DNA of 64,000 bases from Pseudohalioglobus sediminis (GTDB lineage Bacteria; Pseudomonadota; Gammaproteobacteria; Pseudomonadales; Halieaceae). The notes under the pieces are model-generated. The model was not told the DNA's origin, did no database searches, and saw nothing but the letters and a program-made list of their open reading frames with translations. Of the stretch, positions 62,658-64,000 are shown piece after piece. Positions within the stretch are counted from its first letter, which is position 1. Every line of letters begins with the position of its first letter. The stretch is taken from contig NZ_VTUX01000002.1 in the NCBI RefSeq assembly GCF_008370495.1, positions 186,001 through 250,000 on the forward strand, in the 5' to 3' direction. The position numbers and the translations under genes were made by a program.

Positions 62658-62702
62658 TATCGGGGACGGACCTCGTGCAAGTAAACGTGGCCCGTCCCCT
62701 TT
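62658..62702. repeat. REP-like palindrome, copy 5
   Basis: GGGGACGGACCTCGT (62662-62676) pairs with ACGTGGCCCGTCCCC (62685-62699), 13 of 15 positions. The core GGGGAC(A/G)G-ACC is the same as in copies 1-4 and fills the 72-bp space between the patatin and kinase genes. Confidence 0.7.
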
Positions 62703-62714
62703 ATGTCTATCAGC

Positions 62715-63749
62715 CTAGGCGACAATTTCAAGCGCCATGCTCGCCAGCGGGTCCACCATATCACCCACCTCGCGGGCCGATGCGTTTGAAGCATTGCCCT
62801 GGGTTGCACGCTTGGCCACACCCTGGGCGATAGCTGCCAGGCGAAAGAAACTGAACGCCAGGAAGAAGTTCCAATTGTCGATGTGATCTATGCCCATATA
62901 TTGGCAATAACTTGCTATATATTGCTCTTCACCAGGCAGGCCAAGCGGTTGCAGATCGAGTCCTGCAAGGCCGACAGGCGCCATCTGCTGCCGCTCACTC
63001 GCCGGCAGGCGCATGGCCATGCATTGGTAGGCCAGGTCTGCGCAGGGGTGCCCGAGGGTGGACAGCTCCCAGTCCAGTACCGCGATTACCCGACTGTTGT
63101 CCTTGGCGTACATCAGGTTATCCAGCCTGAAGTCACCGTGCACCAGGGCCACCTGGCCGTCATCGGCGGGCAGGTTCGCCTCCAGATAGCTGATCAACCG
63201 GTTCATTGACTCAATTTTTCCCAGCTCCGATGCACGGTACTGGCTGGTCCAACGTCCCAGCTGCCGCTGGAAGTAATTACCGGGACGGCCGTAATCTGCC
63301 AGCCCCGCTGACTCGAGATCTACACTGTGAATGCTCGCCAGGGTGCGCGCCATCTGGTCATACATGGCGCCGCGCGTATTGGGATCATCTATCTCGCCCA
63401 GCGCCGGATTCCAATAGACATTGCCGTCGCAGTATTGCATCAGGTAGAACATGGAGCCGATCACCGCGGTGTCCTCACACAGGTGATAAACCTCGGCTAC
63501 GGGCACATCTGTGTCCCGCAGCGCAGCCAGTACACGATACTCCCGGTCGACCGCATGGGCCGACTTGAGCAACTTTCCGGGCGGTTGCCGACGCAACACA
63601 TAGGTGCCGGAGTCTGCGTCGATCCTGAAGGTCGGATTGGACTGGCCGCCAGGAAATTTGCTGGCGCTCAGCGGCCCCTTGAAGCCCGGCACATTGGCTT
63701 CCAGGTAAGCGGCCAACACGGCTTCATCAAGCATGGCTACTGATGACAT
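62715..63749 (-). CDS. ACAD10/LvaA-type phosphotransferase (APH fold)
   Basis: A 344-residue kinase-like protein: SKFPGGQSNPTF glycine-rich loop (30-41), YVLRRQPPGKLLKSAHAVDREYRV (50-73), LVHGDFRLDN (H204, D206, N211) and VLDWELSTLGHP (D226). It matches the kinase domain of animal ACAD10/ACAD11 and bacterial LvaA. In those systems, 4-hydroxyacyl-CoA is phosphorylated and then handled by the dehydrogenase. Its ATG overlaps the stop of the upstream partial gene by one base (TAATG). Confidence 0.87.
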   Translation of the reverse strand: MSSVAMLDEAVLAAYLEANVPGFKGPLSASKFPGGQSNPTFRIDADSGTYVLRRQPPGKLLKSAHAVDREYRVLAALRDTDVPVAEVYHLCEDTAVIGSMFYLMQYCDGNVYWNPALGEIDDPNTRGAMYDQMARTLASIHSVDLESAGLADYGRPGNYFQRQLGRWTSQYRASELGKIESMNRLISYLEANLPADDGQVALVHGDFRLDNLMYAKDNSRVIAVLDWELSTLGHPCADLAYQCMAMRLPASERQQMAPVGLAGLDLQPLGLPGEEQYIASYCQYMGIDHIDNWNFFLAFSFFRLAAIAQGVAKRATQGNASNASAREVGDMVDPLASMALEIVA

Positions 63750-64000
63750 TACGAATCCTCGCTATTGAAAAAGGAATATCGCCTGCCCCTGGGTTGGGGC
63801 GCCCTGTGCTCCTCGGGCAGGGTGCAGATCCTGTCCATATAAGTGGTACTGCCATCGGCATATTCCCACACCAGCTGTTCACCTTCCATGTAGCGCTTCA
63901 CTACCACCGGGCCCCAACCAAAGACATGGAAGTTGAGCACGCCCTCCTCCCAGATCATGGAAGCCGTGCTGCGCATGCAATACTCTTGTTCGCCAATGGT
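63749..64000 (-). CDS. Unrecognised protein, C-terminal 83 residues (runs off window end)
   Basis: The frame is open from base 64000 and ends at 63749. It reads TIGEQEYCMRSTASMIWEEGV, then a VVVKRYMEGEQLVWEYADGS stretch and ends FFNSEDS. An internal Met at 63976 is probably not the start because the same frame continues upstream. I do not recognise the family; alternating hydrophobic/charged strands suggest a beta-rich fold. It is coupled to the kinase gene and may work with it. Confidence 0.6.
   Translation of the reverse strand, partial: TIGEQEYCMRSTASMIWEEGVLNFHVFGWGPVVVKRYMEGEQLVWEYADGSTTYMDRICTLPEEHRAPQPRGRRYSFFNSEDS

Noticed and set aside
1-64000. CRISPR arrays, tRNA, rRNA, prophage or insertion-sequence genes
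   Set aside because: I saw no spaced direct-repeat arrays, no cloverleaf or rRNA stretches, and no integrase, transposase or phage structural gene. The only mobile-type signal is the REP-like repeats.

Overview
The window is about 60% GC, coding-dense and free of rRNA, tRNA, CRISPR or phage genes. The gene repertoire is typical of marine, aerobic Gammaproteobacteria of the Halieaceae/OM60 type: SCP-x-type thiolases with DUF35 partners, many acyl-CoA ligases, luciferase-like monooxygenases, nitronate monooxygenases, a P450, short-chain dehydrogenases, GSTs and a Vfr-like Crp protein. The taxonomic placement is an inference from gene content and codon usage, not from a marker gene. I count about 55 protein genes. 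Several annotated starts are GTG or TTG, or internal ATGs chosen from Shine-Dalgarno (SD) position.

Layout. (1) 1-2168, minus: two thiolase-family proteins and two DUF35 proteins with overlapping or near-overlapping ends, facing a VOC extradiol dioxygenase (2373). (2) 3420-7857: DUF3089 lipoprotein, solute-binding protein, YbjN protein, SDR and AraC regulator. (3) 8003-12399, plus: acyl-CoA ligase, aldehyde dehydrogenase and Fe-dependent alcohol dehydrogenase, a module that would take a primary alcohol to an acyl-CoA. It diverges from the AraC gene over a 21-bp-period direct repeat and ends in a strong terminator. (4) 12504-25705: NTF2-fold proteins, DUF3237, an epimerase-like protein, an LLM oxidoreductase, an AttH/CrtC-like protein, three more AMP-forming ligases and a barrel-only Omp85 protein. 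(5) 25918-27563: class IV aminotransferase overlapping a sulfotransferase-like gene. (6) 27577-37437: nitronate monooxygenase, patatin lipase, PutA opposite a Crp-like gene, and two fatty-acid desaturases around a PaaX-type regulator.

(7) 37555-39245: AraC regulator with an iodotyrosine-deiodinase-like nitroreductase. (8) 39294-49311, minus: two LLM oxidoreductases, a signal-peptide methyltransferase, an ecdysteroid-kinase-like phosphotransferase, P450, two SDRs, aldehyde dehydrogenase and a beta-hydroxyacid dehydrogenase. This looks like a hydroxylation/oxidation pathway for an alicyclic or steroid-like substrate. (9) 49419-51648, plus: tandem-MarR regulator, CMD protein and sterol-desaturase-type hydroxylase in a 4-bp-overlap operon. 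(10) 51677-55336, minus: secreted small protein, ACAD11-like acyl-CoA dehydrogenase, nitronate monooxygenase and GST.

(11) 55541-64000 looks like an accessory island. It carries a GST, a membrane-anchored protein, a TetR/haloalkane dehalogenase/DUF1330/GST cassette, a second DUF1330 protein, a probably frameshifted small gene, a second patatin and an LvaA/ACAD10-type kinase. Five copies of a GGGGACAGACCAC palindrome occur in its intergenic spaces and I found none in the rest of the window. The overall theme is uptake, activation and beta-oxidation-like breakdown of lipid, steroid-like and possibly halogenated compounds, with each sub-module under its own local regulator (AraC x2, PaaX, MarR, TetR, Crp).
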